From Alcaligenaceae bacterium (GTDB lineage Bacteria; Pseudomonadota; Gammaproteobacteria; Burkholderiales; Burkholderiaceae_B): a stretch of DNA of 6,479 nt. This document shows positions 5,040 through 6,479 of the stretch, piece after piece. The DNA is taken from contig JAJUJN010000124.1 of NCBI GenBank assembly GCA_029265335.1, positions 1 to 6,479 of the forward strand. Reading direction: 5' to 3'. The position numbers and the translations under genes were made by a program. Each line of letters opens with the position of its first letter. Position 1 is the first letter of the stretch. The notes below the pieces were generated by a model. It did no database searches. It worked only from the letters and a program-made list of their open reading frames with translations, and was not told the origin of the DNA.

Positions 5040-6479
5040 TCACGGCGTGGCCGGCACCGGCGCGGTGTGCGCCGGTGCGGCCTGGATTGCCTCGGGCTTC
5101 AGCAGTCGCAGCCCATTACCAATGACTAGGAAGGAGCTGAGAGCCATGCCAAGGCCCGCCGCCCACGGCGGCATGTAACCCATCATTGCCAAGGGAACAC
5201 TGCAGACATTATAGGCGAGCGCCCAAGTAAGGTTTTGTTTCATGATGCGCACCGCTGAATGGGCATGGGAACGCGCCGTGGTGAGGTCGGCGAGCCGGCC
5301 GGAAGCCAGCACCACATCGGCCTGTCCACGCGCCAGCGCAGTGGCGTCGCCCAGCACCACAGCAACGTCGGCCGCGGCCAGTGCCGGCCCATCGTTGATG
5401 CCATCGCCGGCCATAATCACCAGCTGATCCTGTTGTTGCCAGCGCTGCACTTGCTCAAGTTTGTTTTGCGGGCTGAGATCCCACTGCACTTCGTCGAGTG
5501 GCAGTGAAGCGGCGATATGCTTTACCGCACCCTGGTGGTCGCCCGAGAGGAGCGCAGTGTGCAAGCCCAGCTCGTGCAAATGCGCCACTGTGCTGGCGGC
5601 ATCCTGGCGCAAGGGGTCGGCGAAACGGAACTCGGCCACAACCCCTTGCTCATCGGCCAGCCAGGTAGCGGGCCAGCCGGTGGACTCCTCGCTGCCAGAC
5701 GCGGGCGCCTGCACCCAGCGACGGCTGCCCAAACGCCACTGCCGACCATCGATCTGGCCGAGCAAGCCGCCGCCCGCGGTTTCGGTCACGTCGGTGGCCT
5801 GGAGTGAGGTGTCGCTGCGGTCCACGGCCTGCGTGAGGGCGCGCGACAACGGGTGCTGCGACCAACTGGCCAGCGCCGCGGCGTGAGCCAACGCTTGTTC
5901 GGGGAGCATGGCATCTCGCCACATCTGAATGTGTTGCAAGGTGGGTTTGCCCTCGGTGAGCGTGCCGGTTTTATCGAACACCACTGTGCGAGCGGAGGCC
6001 AGAGCCTCGAGGGATTCCGGCGAGCGCAGCCAGATGCCGCGACGCGCGAGGGCGGCAGTCGCCGACAGCATCGCCGATGGCGCGGCCAACGATAGCGCGC
6101 AAGGGCAGGTCACGATGAGAATCGCGATCACCACCGGCACGGCTCGCGATGGATCGATCGCCTGCCAGGCCAGCCACGACAGGCCCGCGATGATCAGGAT
6201 GCCCCACAGAAACACCGCGGCCCAACGCTCGGCGGTACGCATCCAGTCCGGGCGAGCGGCAGCGGCGGCATCCACCAGTTGTTGGATCTGACCCAGAGTG
6301 GAATCGGCGGCCACTTCGCTCACGCGCAAACGCACCGGTGATGTGAGGTTGATGCTGCCAGCGCGCACGGTTTCGCCTTCCGTCTTGGGCACGGGGCGGC
6401 TTTCACCAGTGAGCAGGGCTTCGTCGACATCGGTGCGCCCCGCCTCGATCACGCCATCTACGGGAAAGGTCATGCCCGC
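5040..6479 (-). CDS. ccoI: Copper-exporting P1B-type ATPase CcoI/FixI, 3' part (5' end outside window)
   Basis: Partial gene: reading frame stays open through the right edge, and the first visible Met (base 6473) is internal, preceded by Ala-Gly in frame. Counting from that Met: actuator TGES at 22-25; two membrane segments around 84-106 and 111-135, the second with the copper-binding CPC (123-125); phosphorylation motif DKTGT with D167; SQHPL (205-209), the HP motif of P1B ATPases; hinge GDGIND at 356-361; YN at 421-422 and MALSS at 443-447, the copper-specific residues of the last two helices. Together these indicate a Cu(I) transporting P1B-1 ATPase. Position directly upstream of ccoS and ccoN identifies it as CcoI, which supplies copper for the CuB site, rather than a detoxifying CopA. 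Missing: N-terminal metal-binding region and the first helices. The C-terminus is an Ala/Pro-rich tail. Confidence 0.95.
   Translation of the reverse strand, partial: AGMTFPVDGVIEAGRTDVDEALLTGESRPVPKTEGETVRAGSINLTSPVRLRVSEVAADSTLGQIQQLVDAAAAARPDWMRTAERWAAVFLWGILIIAGLSWLAWQAIDPSRAVPVVIAILIVTCPCALSLAAPSAMLSATAALARRGIWLRSPESLEALASARTVVFDKTGTLTEGKPTLQHIQMWRDAMLPEQALAHAAALASWSQHPLSRALTQAVDRSDTSLQATDVTETAGGGLLGQIDGRQWRLGSRRWVQAPASGSEESTGWPATWLADEQGVVAEFRFADPLRQDAASTVAHLHELGLHTALLSGDHQGAVKHIAASLPLDEVQWDLSPQNKLEQVQRWQQQDQLVIMAGDGINDGPALAAADVAVVLGDATALARGQADVVLASGRLADLTTARSHAHSAVRIMKQNLTWALAYNVCSVPLAMMGYMPPWAAGLGMALSSFLVIGNGLRLLKPEAIQAAPAHTAPVPATP

Overview
This window is one tightly packed, single-strand block (all genes on the minus strand, read right to left) that encodes the cbb3-type cytochrome c oxidase, the high-affinity terminal oxidase used by Proteobacteria at low oxygen, together with its assembly factors. 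In transcription order the genes are ccoI (3' part only, running off the right edge), ccoS, ccoN, ccoO, ccoQ, ccoP and ccoG. GC content is high (about 60% by eye, not computed). The order ccoI-ccoS directly upstream of ccoNOQP-ccoG, plus a long CcoP with two N-terminal membrane segments, suggests a betaproteobacterium of the order Burkholderiales, perhaps Alcaligenaceae/Bordetella-like. That placement is an inference from gene order and protein style, and other Proteobacteria are not excluded.

Layout: 5040-6479 ccoI (copper P1B-type ATPase, about the last 479 codons). 4800-5033 ccoS (small assembly protein). 4714-4799 is an 86-base regulatory gap with a perfect FNR/ANR-type palindrome (TTGAC-GCAA-GTCAA) whose outer part covers the ccoS stop codon, followed by a suitably placed -10-like hexamer, small inverted repeats and the ccoN ribosome binding site. 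3247-4713 ccoN (catalytic subunit). 3189-3246 is a 58-base spacer containing a perfect 10-bp stem hairpin. 2583-3188 ccoO (mono-heme c subunit), 2364-2561 ccoQ, 1448-2371 ccoP (di-heme c subunit, overlapping ccoQ by 8 bases), 30-1430 ccoG (polyferredoxin-like copper reductase/assembly factor). Bases 1-29 lie downstream of ccoG; no gene can be called there. No stretch over 300 bases lacks a gene.

How it works together: CcoI exports copper for the CuB site, CcoG is the cupric-reductase-like assembly factor, and CcoS helps insert cofactors into CcoN. CcoN, CcoO, CcoQ and CcoP form the oxidase: electrons enter through the c-hemes of CcoP and CcoO and reach the heme b / heme b3-CuB site of CcoN, where oxygen is reduced. 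The FNR-type box predicts induction when oxygen falls. All visible catalytic and cofactor residues are intact, so the locus looks functional. I see no mobile element, CRISPR array, RNA gene or novel system; the points worth a second look are regulatory and structural details of the two intergenic gaps.
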